64,000 nt of DNA, taken from Thiothrix phosphatis (lineage in GTDB: Bacteria; Pseudomonadota; Gammaproteobacteria; Thiotrichales; Thiotrichaceae). Under the pieces are notes generated by a model. It was given only the letters and a program-made list of their open reading frames with translations. It had not been told where the DNA came from and ran no database searches. Shown here piece by piece: positions 33,886-44,753 of this stretch. The stretch spans positions 10,901 to 74,900 of the forward strand of contig NZ_JAYMYJ010000093.1 in the NCBI RefSeq assembly GCF_035668035.1, read 5' to 3'. The first letter of the stretch is position 1; each line of letters begins with the position of its first letter. A program made the position numbers and the translations under genes.

Positions 33886-35805
33886 ATGAAACGGAAAACG
33901 GGAATACCTCTGCTGCTGGCTTGTTTATGCCTGCTATTGCTGCCGTTGCAAGCCATGGCGAAGGACAGTGCCATCATCGTCTTTGACGGTTCCGGCAGCA
34001 TGTGGGGGCTGGTTGACGGCAAGCCCAAAATCGAAGTCGCCCGCGATGTCATGGGCGCGCTGGTGCAGGACTGGAACGAAGACATCAACCTCGGCCTGAT
34101 GGTGTACGGCCACCGCGAAAAAGGCAGTTGCGACGATATTGAAATGGTGGTGCCGGTTGGTGCGCCGGATGGTTCCAAAGTCATGCAGGCGATCAAGCAG
34201 ATCACCCCCAAAGGCAAAACCCCGATCAGCGCCGCGCTCAAACAGGCGGCTGAAAACCTGCGCTACACCGAAGACCCGGCGACTGTCATCCTGATCAGCG
34301 ATGGCGAGGAAAGCTGCAATGCCGACCCCTGCGCCGTGGCGAAGGAACTGGAGGGCAAAGGCATCCATTTCACTGCCCATGTGATCGGTTTCGACATCAA
34401 GGGCAACCAGCAGGCGCAGGAACAGCTCAAGTGCGTGGCAGAAAGCACCGGCGGCAAATTCTTCGAGGCGCAGAACACCGAGGGCCTGAAGGAAGCGCTG
34501 GCGGAAACCGCCAAAGCTGTGGCGGAGCCGCCGCCTGCGCCGCCCAAACCCGCGCCTGCGCCCGAGAAGAAAAAAGCTGCCGCCGAAACCGGCCTGAAAG
34601 TGGCGACGGCACTGACGGCAGGCGGCGCGCCACTGACCGACAAACTGGCCTATTCCGTGGAAAAGCCTGAGAAAAATATTGAAGGCAAGCGCGAACAGGT
34701 CAGTTATTCCTACGACGCCCAGCCGGTTTTCAAGCTGCCTGCGGGCAAATACGTGGTGGTGGTGAAATATGGCGACGCCGGGACGGAAGCGGAAGTCGAA
34801 GTGCGCGATGGGGAAGCGGTCAGCCAGACCCTGGTGCTCAACGCCGGTTACCTGAAAATGGCCGCGCTGCCGAAGGAAGGTGCCAAACCGCTGGACGACA
34901 AGCTTGCCTACGCCGTTTACACCCAGGAGCGGGATCTGGAAGGCAAGCGCAAACAGGTGTCGTATTCCTATGACGCACAGCCCTTGTTCCGCCTGCCGGA
35001 AGGCAAGTATTTCGTCACCGTGCAGCACGGCGATGCCGAAACCGGCGGCGATGTCGAAGTCAAGGCAGGCCAACAAACTGAGCAGCAACTGGTACTGAAT
35101 GTCGGCTACCTGAGCCTGTCGGCCTTGCCGAAGGAAGGTGCCGCGCCGTTGGCCGACAAGCTTTCCTACGCCGTCTACACCCAGGAGCAGGATCTGGAAG
35201 GCAAGCGCAAACAGGTGTCGTATTCCTATGATGCGCAACCCTTGTTCCGCCTGCCTGCGGGCAAGTATTTCATCACTGTCCAGCACGGCGAAGCGGAAAC
35301 CGGCGGCGATTTCGAGGTGACGGCGGGCGAACGCAAGGAAGGCAAGCTGGTGCTGAATGTCGGCTATTTGCAGGTGTCGACCGTGCCGAAGGAAGGCGCG
35401 GCGGCGCTGGACGACAAGCTTTCCTACGCCGTCTATACCCAGGAACAGGACTTGGAAGGCAAGCGCAAACAGCTTGCGTACTCCTACGACGCGCAACCTT
35501 TGTTCCGGCTGCCGCAGGGGCATTACTTCCTGACCGTCAAGTACGGGGAACAACAGGCATCGCAGGAAGTCGATGTCACCGCCGGGCAACGCAGCACCGC
35601 CGTGCTGAACCTTGCTGCGCCTGCGCCCGCTCCGACTGAGGCGCCTGCGCCCACGCCTGCTCCGGCCACTGAACCTGCGCCCGCCGCACCTGCTGTTGCC
35701 CCGACGACTGCGCCTGCGCCCGCCGCGCCTGCTGCCGCTCCGGCTGAAACGCCTGTGCCTGCACCCGCCACACCGACTTCCCCTGCTGCCCCGGCGCAGC
35801 CCTGA
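33886..35805 (+). CDS. Secreted VWA-domain protein with four 86-residue repeats
   Basis: A 639-residue exported protein. A signal peptide (1-25, ending QAMA) precedes a VWA domain (about 28-205) with the MIDAS motif DGSGS at 34-38 and VILISDGEESC. Then come a Pro/Ala linker, four tandem repeats of about 86 residues (236-578) and a Pro/Ala tail of about 60 residues. Each repeat has an EGKRKQVSYSYDAQPLFRLP core followed by GKYFVTVQHGD, probably a beta-sandwich. The VWA domain is a close relative of the one in the kinase at 52.9 kb (shared VYGHR, CDDIE, GFTAHVIGF-like pattern), so both may bind the same periplasmic partner. It is encoded between tssG and a kinase, starting 25 bases after tssG. 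Confidence 0.85.
   Translation: MKRKTGIPLLLACLCLLLLPLQAMAKDSAIIVFDGSGSMWGLVDGKPKIEVARDVMGALVQDWNEDINLGLMVYGHREKGSCDDIEMVVPVGAPDGSKVMQAIKQITPKGKTPISAALKQAAENLRYTEDPATVILISDGEESCNADPCAVAKELEGKGIHFTAHVIGFDIKGNQQAQEQLKCVAESTGGKFFEAQNTEGLKEALAETAKAVAEPPPAPPKPAPAPEKKKAAAETGLKVATALTAGGAPLTDKLAYSVEKPEKNIEGKREQVSYSYDAQPVFKLPAGKYVVVVKYGDAGTEAEVEVRDGEAVSQTLVLNAGYLKMAALPKEGAKPLDDKLAYAVYTQERDLEGKRKQVSYSYDAQPLFRLPEGKYFVTVQHGDAETGGDVEVKAGQQTEQQLVLNVGYLSLSALPKEGAAPLADKLSYAVYTQEQDLEGKRKQVSYSYDAQPLFRLPAGKYFITVQHGEAETGGDFEVTAGERKEGKLVLNVGYLQVSTVPKEGAAALDDKLSYAVYTQEQDLEGKRKQLAYSYDAQPLFRLPQGHYFLTVKYGEQQASQEVDVTAGQRSTAVLNLAAPAPAPTEAPAPTPAPATEPAPAAPAVAPTTAPAPAAPAAAPAETPVPAPATPTSPAAPAQP
34591..35620 (+). repeat. Four tandem 258-base in-frame repeats
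   Basis: Repeats 2-4 begin at 34846, 35104 and 35362, each exactly 258 bases apart; repeat 1 (34591-34845) is one codon shorter. They encode the 86-residue modules of the VWA protein. Repeats 2 and 3 are nearly identical over long blocks, indicating recent duplication or homogenisation. Confidence 0.9.
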
Positions 35806-35808
35806 GCG

Positions 35809-37337
35809 ATGGCAGTCCCCAATCACGACATTCGGGAAGTGATCGGGCAAGGCGGCATGGCGACCGTTTACCGTGCGGAGCATGTGCTGCTGAAACAGGA
35901 ACGGGCGCTCAAGCTCATGTCGGCGGAGCTTTCCCGCGAGCCGGGGTTCCAGGAAAGCTTCCTGCGTGAAGGCCAGACCGTGGCGGGTTTGCAGCACCCC
36001 AATATCGTCACTATCCACGATATTGGCCAGTGCGGGGACGGGTATTTCATGTCAATGGAATACCTGCGCGGCGGTAGTTTGCAAGCGCGGCTCAAAGCCG
36101 GGCCGTTGCCCTTGCAGGAAGCGTTGACGGTGTTGCGGCAGGTTGGAGGCGCGCTGGCGCATGCGCATGAACGGGGTTTGATCCACCGCGACATCAAGCC
36201 CGCCAATATCCTGTTCCGCGCCAATGGCGAGGCGGTGCTGACCGATTTCGGCATCAGCAAGTTGCAGGATACGGACAGCGACCTGACCCGCCACGGTTAC
36301 GCCATGCTGGGCACGCCGCGCTACATGAGCCCGGAGCAGACCGGGGCGCAGCGGCTGGATCGGCGTTCCGACATTTATTCGCTGGCACTGGTGTTCTACG
36401 AAATGCTGGCAGGCAAAACGGCGATCCGGGCGGATACGGTGGCGCAGATTATCCGCGAACATGCGCTCGCCCCACCGCCGGTGCTGCCGGAGCATTACGC
36501 CTGCCTGCAAGCGGTGTTGGACAAGGCGCTGGCGAAACAGCCGGAGGAGCGTTACAGCAACGTCGCGGCGTTTTTGCAAGCAGTGGAGCAAAGTCTGGCG
36601 GCGGGGGCGGAAGACCAAACGGTCATCCTCCCGCCACCGCAGGCCACGGAACCGCCTGCCAAGCGGGGCAGGCGGCCAGCGTTGTATCTATTGCCGCTGT
36701 TGCTGCTGCCAACAGGTGCAGGCTGGTGGTACTGGGCGGGAGGCAAGGCGGAACAGGCACCATCAGCGGTTACGCCGCCAGTTGTTCCGGCAGCAAGTAT
36801 CCCGGCCAAGGAGGTGGAAGCGCACACGCCGCCTCCGCCTGTACCGCCGGAACCCGCCGCCCCACAAGAGCTTGCCGCCGTACCCGTGCAGCCNNNNNNN
36901 NNNNNNNNNNNNNNNNNNNNNNNNNNNNNNNNNNNNNNNNNNNNNNNNNNNNNNNNNNNNNNNNNNNNNNNNNNNNNNNNNNNNNNNNNNNNNCTGTACC
37001 GCCGGAACCCGCCGCCCCACAAGAGCTTGCCGCCGTACCCGTGCAGCCCATAGTGGAGCAGAAAACGGAGCCACTGGAGCTTGCCGCCGTACCCGTCCAG
37101 CCCACAGTGGAGCCGGTCGCCCAACCCGCCGGACCGGCAACCACCATGCGGGTGCGGGTCAGCCCCTACGCGGTGCTTTACCGTGAACCGGACGGTAACG
37201 AACGCATCGGCGAAATTGCCCAGGGTGCGGAGGTGACGGTGCTGGGTTCCGCCTCCGGCTCCGGCGCTGTGGCATGGAAAAAGGTGAATAGTGCAGGCAG
37301 GGAAGGTTTTGTAAAAGCCGGACAACTGGAGCCTTGA
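35809..37337 (+). CDS. Ser/Thr protein kinase with C-terminal SH3-like domain (split by scaffold gap)
   Basis: A Hanks-type kinase: glycine loop GQGGMATVY, ATP lysine K35 in ALKLM, HRDIKPAN (126-133), DFGISK and APE-equivalent SPEQ. A phosphosite-like EDQTVILPP is at T271. A membrane helix at about 290-308 leads to a Pro-rich linker with repeated LAAVPVQP. The C-terminal 60 residues, MRVRVSPYAVLYREPDG to the end, are an SH3b-like extracytoplasmic domain. The reading frame is broken only by 100 N at 36894-36993; the same 55 bases flank both sides and overlapping them restores one frame. True linker length is uncertain. It starts 3 bases after the VWA protein gene. Confidence 0.85.
36839..37048 (+). 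repeat. Identical 55-base sequence on both sides of the scaffold gap
   Basis: Bases 36839-36893 and 36994-37048 are identical. They encode the PPEPAAPQELAAVPVQ part of the kinase linker. Exactly equal flanks of 55 bases suggest an assembler k-mer overlap of contig ends rather than a biological repeat, although the linker itself is repetitive. Confidence 0.85.
36894..36993. other. Scaffold gap, 100 N
   Basis: A run of exactly 100 N, a conventional placeholder length, within the Pro-rich linker of the kinase gene. Confidence 0.99.
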
Positions 37338-37425
37338 TTGGCGGCTGTCCCGCAGCAGGCGTAGCCTGATTGCAACAAAACCAACCTCCAATCATTCAAA
37401 CGCCACCGAAACGAGGAGATCGCTT

Positions 37426-40170
<2,745 letters not shown>

Positions 40171-41595
40171 GTGGAACTGACGCTCAAGGTTATCCGTTTC
40201 AGCAACCGGCCTCCTGACCGCCCGCTCTCCCATACGTGGACGGAACAGGGCGGGACGCTGGGGCGGAATGCAGGCAATGACTGGGTGCTGCCCGATACAC
40301 AGCGCTTCTTGTCCGGCCAGCATGCGCGCATCGAATACCGCGAGGGGGCGTTTGTCATCCGCGACACCAGCACCAATGGCGTCTTCATTAATCAAAGCAA
40401 AGCGCCGCTGGGGAAAAACAATACGCAGGTCTTGCAAGCAGGCGACCAGATCAGGCTCGGCCTGTACGAGTTGGAAGTGGAGCTGGCGCAGGCCGGACTA
40501 GCGGGCAAGGCTGGTGCCGCAGCGATAGCGCCGGACTGGGCAGCGACCGGCGGGTGGGAAAAAGACCCGTTCGATTTCCTGGAACCGGGCGCAGAACCCA
40601 AACCGGGCAAGCAAGCGCCACCGCCAGTTTCCTCCAGCGTGGCGGACAATGCTTTCTACATCCCGGACATCATTATCCAGCAACCGGCGGAGGCGGATGC
40701 CGGAAAAGCCATTCCCCCGCCGGACAGCCAGGGTTCCGGCCTGCCTGCCAACTGGTGGGATGACCCGGCACCGCCAGCCACCCCCGCCATTCCGTCGGGA
40801 CATGAGGAACCGCCACCCCCACCAACCGGCAAACCTGCCGTAGCGGCCACCTTCGATGACGACCCGTTTGCGGAACTGGCACCAGCCGCATCAACCGACC
40901 CAACGCCCGTACCCGAGCCTGCGCCCGAGGAAATTCCCGCACCTGTGCCCAAGCCGCGCCCGGCTGCACCCGTTTTCGCCAGCCCCGGCAATAACAGTGG
41001 ATTGCAGGTGTTTCTACAAGGTGCGGGCATCCAAGACACCGGCAAGCTGGCGGCCATTGAGCAGGCGCAGAACCTGGAAGCCTTGGGGCGTCTGTTCCGC
41101 ATCGCCATCCAGGGGACGCTGGATGTGTTGCAAGCCCGCGCTGAAATCAAAAGCGCCATGCGCATGGATGTCACCACCATCCAGCGGATCGGCAACAATC
41201 CGCTCAAGTTCTCGGTGACGGCGGATGACGCCCTCAACCGCCTGTTGTCACCCCGCACCGAAGCCTATTTGCCGCCGGAACAGGCGTTGCTGGAAGCCTT
41301 CGACGACATCCGCGCCCACCAACTGGCGGTGATCGCCGGGGTGCAGGCGGCCTTGACGCAGGTGCTGAAACGTTTCGACCCGGCCCTGCTGATACAGCGG
41401 CTGGAAAAAAACAACCCGGTCAGCGCCAGCATTCCCATCCAGCGCCAGGCCAAGCTGTGGGAGTTGTTCGAAGAGCTGTACGCCACCCTGGAACAGGAAT
41501 GCCAGGATGATTTCCAGCGTCTGTTCGGGCTGGAGTTCGCCCGCGCCTACGACGAGCAGATCGCCAAACTGAAACGGGAGCCGCAACATGGATAA
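40171..41595 (+). CDS. tagH: T6SS FHA-domain protein TagH (Fha)
   Basis: A 474-residue protein that starts at GTG 40171, directly after the clpV stop. The FHA domain (about 1-110) has GRNAGNDWVLPD, SGQHARIEYREG and DTSTNGVFIN, which bind phosphothreonine. A Pro-rich linker (130-270) leads to a TagH C-terminal domain with LEALGRLFRIAIQGTLDVL and NNPLKFS. In known systems Fha recognises phosphorylated TssL or itself and promotes assembly. Possible partner motifs DRTVI occur in TssL and elsewhere in this locus. Confidence 0.92.
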   Translation: MELTLKVIRFSNRPPDRPLSHTWTEQGGTLGRNAGNDWVLPDTQRFLSGQHARIEYREGAFVIRDTSTNGVFINQSKAPLGKNNTQVLQAGDQIRLGLYELEVELAQAGLAGKAGAAAIAPDWAATGGWEKDPFDFLEPGAEPKPGKQAPPPVSSSVADNAFYIPDIIIQQPAEADAGKAIPPPDSQGSGLPANWWDDPAPPATPAIPSGHEEPPPPPTGKPAVAATFDDDPFAELAPAASTDPTPVPEPAPEEIPAPVPKPRPAAPVFASPGNNSGLQVFLQGAGIQDTGKLAAIEQAQNLEALGRLFRIAIQGTLDVLQARAEIKSAMRMDVTTIQRIGNNPLKFSVTADDALNRLLSPRTEAYLPPEQALLEAFDDIRAHQLAVIAGVQAALTQVLKRFDPALLIQRLEKNNPVSASIPIQRQAKLWELFEELYATLEQECQDDFQRLFGLEFARAYDEQIAKLKREPQHG

Positions 41596-42922
41596 AGACA
41601 GGGTCATCTGGCAGGAAGGTTTGTTTTTGCGTCCCCAGCATTTCCAGCAGCAGGAACGCTTCCTGCTGGGCTGGATGGAGGAACGCTGCCGGGTATTGCG
41701 CCCGTACAACTGGGGTTTCACCGCCCTGACGCTGGATGCGGAATCGCTGGCGTTGGGCAAACTGGTTGTCCTGGCCTGCCAGGGCGTGTTCCCGGATGGC
41801 ACGCCGTTCGATGCACCCAATAATACCCCGGCACCGCCGCCGCTGGATGTGCCCGCTGACATGAAGGATTGCCGGATTTACTTAGGCCTGCCGCTGCAAC
41901 GTCCGGGCGAACGGGATATCCGCGACGACAGCACGGCGACGGCGCTGGCGCGTTACGCCATCCGCGACGCCAATGTGCGTGATGTCTATACGCAGGGCAT
42001 GGATGACCCGGCGGAACTTCAGGTCGGCGCGTTGCAGTTGAGCATCCTGACGGAAAAAGACAATACCCGCGCCTTCAGCCTGATCCCGCTGGCGCGTGTG
42101 GTGGAGAAAGCCAGCGACCAGGGCGTGAAACTGGAGGCGGCCTTTATCCCGACCGTGCTGTATTGCCAGGCCAGCCAACGCATGGCCGGGTTCGTGCGCG
42201 AAATCCAGGGTTTGCTGAAACATCGCGGGGATGCGCTGGCCGCACATATGGCCGCGCCGGGTGCAGGTGGGGCGGCGGAAGTGGCCAATTTCCTGCAATT
42301 GCAGGTGATCAACCGTTATGAACCGCTGTTTGGGCATCTGGATCGCTTGTCCGCCCTGCATCCAGAAGATTTCTACCGCCTGACCCTGTTGCTGGCGGGG
42401 GAACTGGCGACCTTCACCCGTCAGGAACGCCGCCCGCCTGCGCTGCCGGATTACCGCCACGACGATCTGGACGCTTCGTTCCGCCCGGTGATGGAGGAAA
42501 TCCGCCGCGCCTTCAGCACCGTGGTGGAAAAGAAAGCCCTGCGGTTGGAAATCGTCAAGCACCAGTACGGCGTGTGGGTGGCTCGTATCGAGGACAAGAC
42601 CCTGCTGACGGCGGCCAGTTTCGTGCTGGCATCCAAAGCCGATCTCGCCCCGGAAAAGCTGCGCCAGACCTTCCCGCGCCAGACCACGGTTTCCACGGTG
42701 GAAAAGATCGCCAATCTGGTGAACGCACACCTACCGGGGATCGAGCTTTACCCCATGCAGGTCGCGCCACCGCAGATTCCCTACCACGTCGGCTTCACCT
42801 ATTTCGAAATCGACACCCGTGATGCGGCCTGGAAGCAACTGGAAAGCTCCGGCGGATTGGCGGTGCATATCGGCGCGGCCTATCCGGGGCTGGAGCTGGA
42901 ACTGTGGGCGATCCGCCCATGA
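41588..42922 (+). CDS. tssK: T6SS baseplate-membrane linker TssK
   Basis: A 444-residue TssK, which joins the baseplate to the TssLM membrane complex. The opening DRVIWQEGLFLRPQHFQQQER is a TssK hallmark, and FIPTVLYCQAS plus LPGIELYPMQVAPPQIPYHVG lie near the C-terminus. Start overlaps tagH by 8 bases. Length is standard. Confidence 0.97.
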   Translation: MDKDRVIWQEGLFLRPQHFQQQERFLLGWMEERCRVLRPYNWGFTALTLDAESLALGKLVVLACQGVFPDGTPFDAPNNTPAPPPLDVPADMKDCRIYLGLPLQRPGERDIRDDSTATALARYAIRDANVRDVYTQGMDDPAELQVGALQLSILTEKDNTRAFSLIPLARVVEKASDQGVKLEAAFIPTVLYCQASQRMAGFVREIQGLLKHRGDALAAHMAAPGAGGAAEVANFLQLQVINRYEPLFGHLDRLSALHPEDFYRLTLLLAGELATFTRQERRPPALPDYRHDDLDASFRPVMEEIRRAFSTVVEKKALRLEIVKHQYGVWVARIEDKTLLTAASFVLASKADLAPEKLRQTFPRQTTVSTVEKIANLVNAHLPGIELYPMQVAPPQIPYHVGFTYFEIDTRDAAWKQLESSGGLAVHIGAAYPGLELELWAIRP

Positions 42923-42937
42923 ATGGAGGAGTGACAC

Positions 42938-43019
42938 ATGACCGGCGATGATGACCCTTTCTTCTCCGCAGGCAGCGATGACCGCACTGTCATACGCCCC
43001 ATTCCGGGCGGGCGGGTGC
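42938..43019 (+). repeat. 82-base exact repeat, copy 1
   Basis: Identical to 46620-46701. It covers the first 27 codons of the truncated tssL. Sequence after it diverges at once. Confidence 0.95.
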
Positions 43020-43633
43020 GGGAGCCATCCCACAATGCCAGCACGATGTTTCCTGACGATCTCCAGATCGGGCCGTTGCGGCATCTTGGCCAACTGAATC
43101 CGCTGGAAAACGCAGGCTCCGTTTTGTTGGGGCTGGCCACCTGCATCTATAACCAAGCGTCACATTCCGACCCACAAGGTTTGCGACGGCAACTGGCTGA
43201 GGAAATCAGGCAATTCCATACGCTGGCATCCCAAGCTGGCGTTGCGCCCAAAACCGTGGGGAAAGCCAGTTATGTACTTTGCACCACGCTGGATGAGGCG
43301 GTCTTCAACACCCCTTGGGGGCGGCAAGGCAGCTGGGCAGAAAAGAGCCTGTTAAGCGAGTTTCACGGGTCGGTGGCGGGAGGCGAGGGATTCTTTCATG
43401 AACTTAGGGATGCGGGCACCCAGCCCGAAGCGAACCTGCACCTGTTGGAGCTGATGTATTTATGCCTGGCGTTGGGTTTTCAAGGGCGTTACCAACTGGA
43501 GGAAAACGGGGCCGAACGGCTCGAACAGATTCAGGCATGGCTGGCAAAGCTAATCCATCAACAACGGCGCGAGGCCAATACGGAATTATCGCCGCATTGG
43601 AAAGGGGTAAGGGTGGAATATGTCAGCAACTGA
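42938..43633 (+). CDS. Truncated TssL paralog, cytoplasmic domain only
   Basis: A 231-residue protein aligning with residues 1-228 of the full TssL at 46.6 kb (DotU domain: LCTTLDEAVFNTPWG, LLSEFHGSVAGGE, LLELMYLCLALGFQGRY). It stops exactly before the membrane helix and OmpA domain. The motif DDRTVIRP with Thr17 is kept. Its first 82 bases are identical to those of the full tssL, the rest has diverged. The next gene starts 14 bases before its stop. It may form a soluble TssL form that competes with or regulates the membrane complex. Conserved landmarks argue against a pseudogene. Confidence 0.85.
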   Translation: MTGDDDPFFSAGSDDRTVIRPIPGGRVREPSHNASTMFPDDLQIGPLRHLGQLNPLENAGSVLLGLATCIYNQASHSDPQGLRRQLAEEIRQFHTLASQAGVAPKTVGKASYVLCTTLDEAVFNTPWGRQGSWAEKSLLSEFHGSVAGGEGFFHELRDAGTQPEANLHLLELMYLCLALGFQGRYQLEENGAERLEQIQAWLAKLIHQQRREANTELSPHWKGVRVEYVSN

Positions 43634-44744
43634 GCAGCACGGCACACCGGAATTGGCGATCTTGTCGGCGCGCCTACAGGATGCCCTACGCAGCGTGGCA
43701 AAAGTCCCCGACCAGTTGCCCTGGTACTTGCTGCTGGGTTCGCCACAGGCAGGGAAAACCGCGCTGCTGGCCAATTCTGGCTTACGTTTCCCCCTGGCTG
43801 CGACCCAACGCAAAACGGGTGGCACAGCGGATTGCGATTGGTGGCTGGGGGAAGAGGCTGTTTTTCTGGACACCGCCGGTCGCTATCTTTTCCAGGATGG
43901 GCAACCCGCTGTGGAACAGGTGACTTGGTTGGGATTTTTACAACTGTTGCGGACGCATCGCCCCCGCCAACCGCTCAATGGGTTATTGGTGTTTGTCAGC
44001 ATAGCGGACTTTTTACGGCGCGACACAGGACAGCGGTCACGGTGCGCCCAATCCATCCGGTTGCGTATCCAGGAATTGCATGAACAATTGGGAACCCGTT
44101 TCCCAGTTTACGTATTGTTCACCAAAATGGATTTGCTGGCTGGTTTTGCTGAGTTTTTCGAAGATTTGGATGATGAAGGACGCCAGCAGGTGTGGGGGAT
44201 GAGCTTTCCTTACCTGAATGACCCCAAACAAAGCAGCGTCATGCATTTCCGTCAGGAATTCAGCTTGCTGGAAGGGCGGCTTTACCAACAGCTCATCACC
44301 AAAATGGATAAGGCGCGCAGCATGGAATCCCGCCGCTCCCGGTATCTGTTCCCCCAACAATTCAGTTTGCTGGGCGATGATTTGCAGGCGTTTCTGGAGC
44401 ATGTTTTCCAACCTTCGCGTTACGACAGCGCAGCCATGTTGCGTGGGGTCTATTTTACCAGCGCAACCCAAACGGGCACTCCAGCAGACCGCATAACGGC
44501 GTCCTTAGCCGCCCGTTTCGGCATTTCCCCCCCTGCCTCTGGGCATGGGAAACAACCCGTAACCGGCCACAGCTTTTTTATCCGGGCGTTATTGAGCAAA
44601 GTGATTTTCCGCGAAGCAGACTTGGCAGGGACTCATCAGGTTGTGGATCTTCAGGCGCGCAAACGGGAATGGGACAAAAGCATCATCTGGGTGGGAATAG
44701 CAGTCCTGCTGGCGATTGTGGCAATAATCTGGTTCAACAGTTAG
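43620..44744 (+). CDS. Truncated TssM paralog, GTPase domain with one membrane helix
   Basis: A 374-residue protein matching roughly residues 110-470 of the full TssM at 47.9 kb. It keeps the NTPase features: Walker A GSPQAGKT (40-47), LDTAGRY, and VLFTKMDLL; it lacks the two N-terminal helices and the whole periplasmic part, and ends with one membrane helix IIWVGIAVLLAIVAIIWF. Family segments AMLRGVYFTSATQ and GHSFFIRALL are intact. It overlaps the truncated tssL by 14 bases. Together they reproduce the cytoplasmic half of the TssL-TssM complex, without the channel. Confidence 0.85.
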   Translation: MSATEQHGTPELAILSARLQDALRSVAKVPDQLPWYLLLGSPQAGKTALLANSGLRFPLAATQRKTGGTADCDWWLGEEAVFLDTAGRYLFQDGQPAVEQVTWLGFLQLLRTHRPRQPLNGLLVFVSIADFLRRDTGQRSRCAQSIRLRIQELHEQLGTRFPVYVLFTKMDLLAGFAEFFEDLDDEGRQQVWGMSFPYLNDPKQSSVMHFRQEFSLLEGRLYQQLITKMDKARSMESRRSRYLFPQQFSLLGDDLQAFLEHVFQPSRYDSAAMLRGVYFTSATQTGTPADRITASLAARFGISPPASGHGKQPVTGHSFFIRALLSKVIFREADLAGTHQVVDLQARKREWDKSIIWVGIAVLLAIVAIIWFNS

Positions 44745-44753
44745 GGGTAAAAA

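Noticed and set aside
34591..35620. CRISPR-like regular spacing
   Set aside because: The 258-base units are coding, in frame and have no spacers.
33934..36018. Minus-strand open frame of 694 codons with repeats
   Set aside because: Its repeats mirror the VWA protein repeats on the other strand; the plus-strand product has a signal peptide and MIDAS motif.
36894..36993. Frameshift or pseudogene in the kinase with SH3 domain
   Set aside because: The frame change is an artefact of the 100-N filler and the 55-base overlap; merged sequence reads through.
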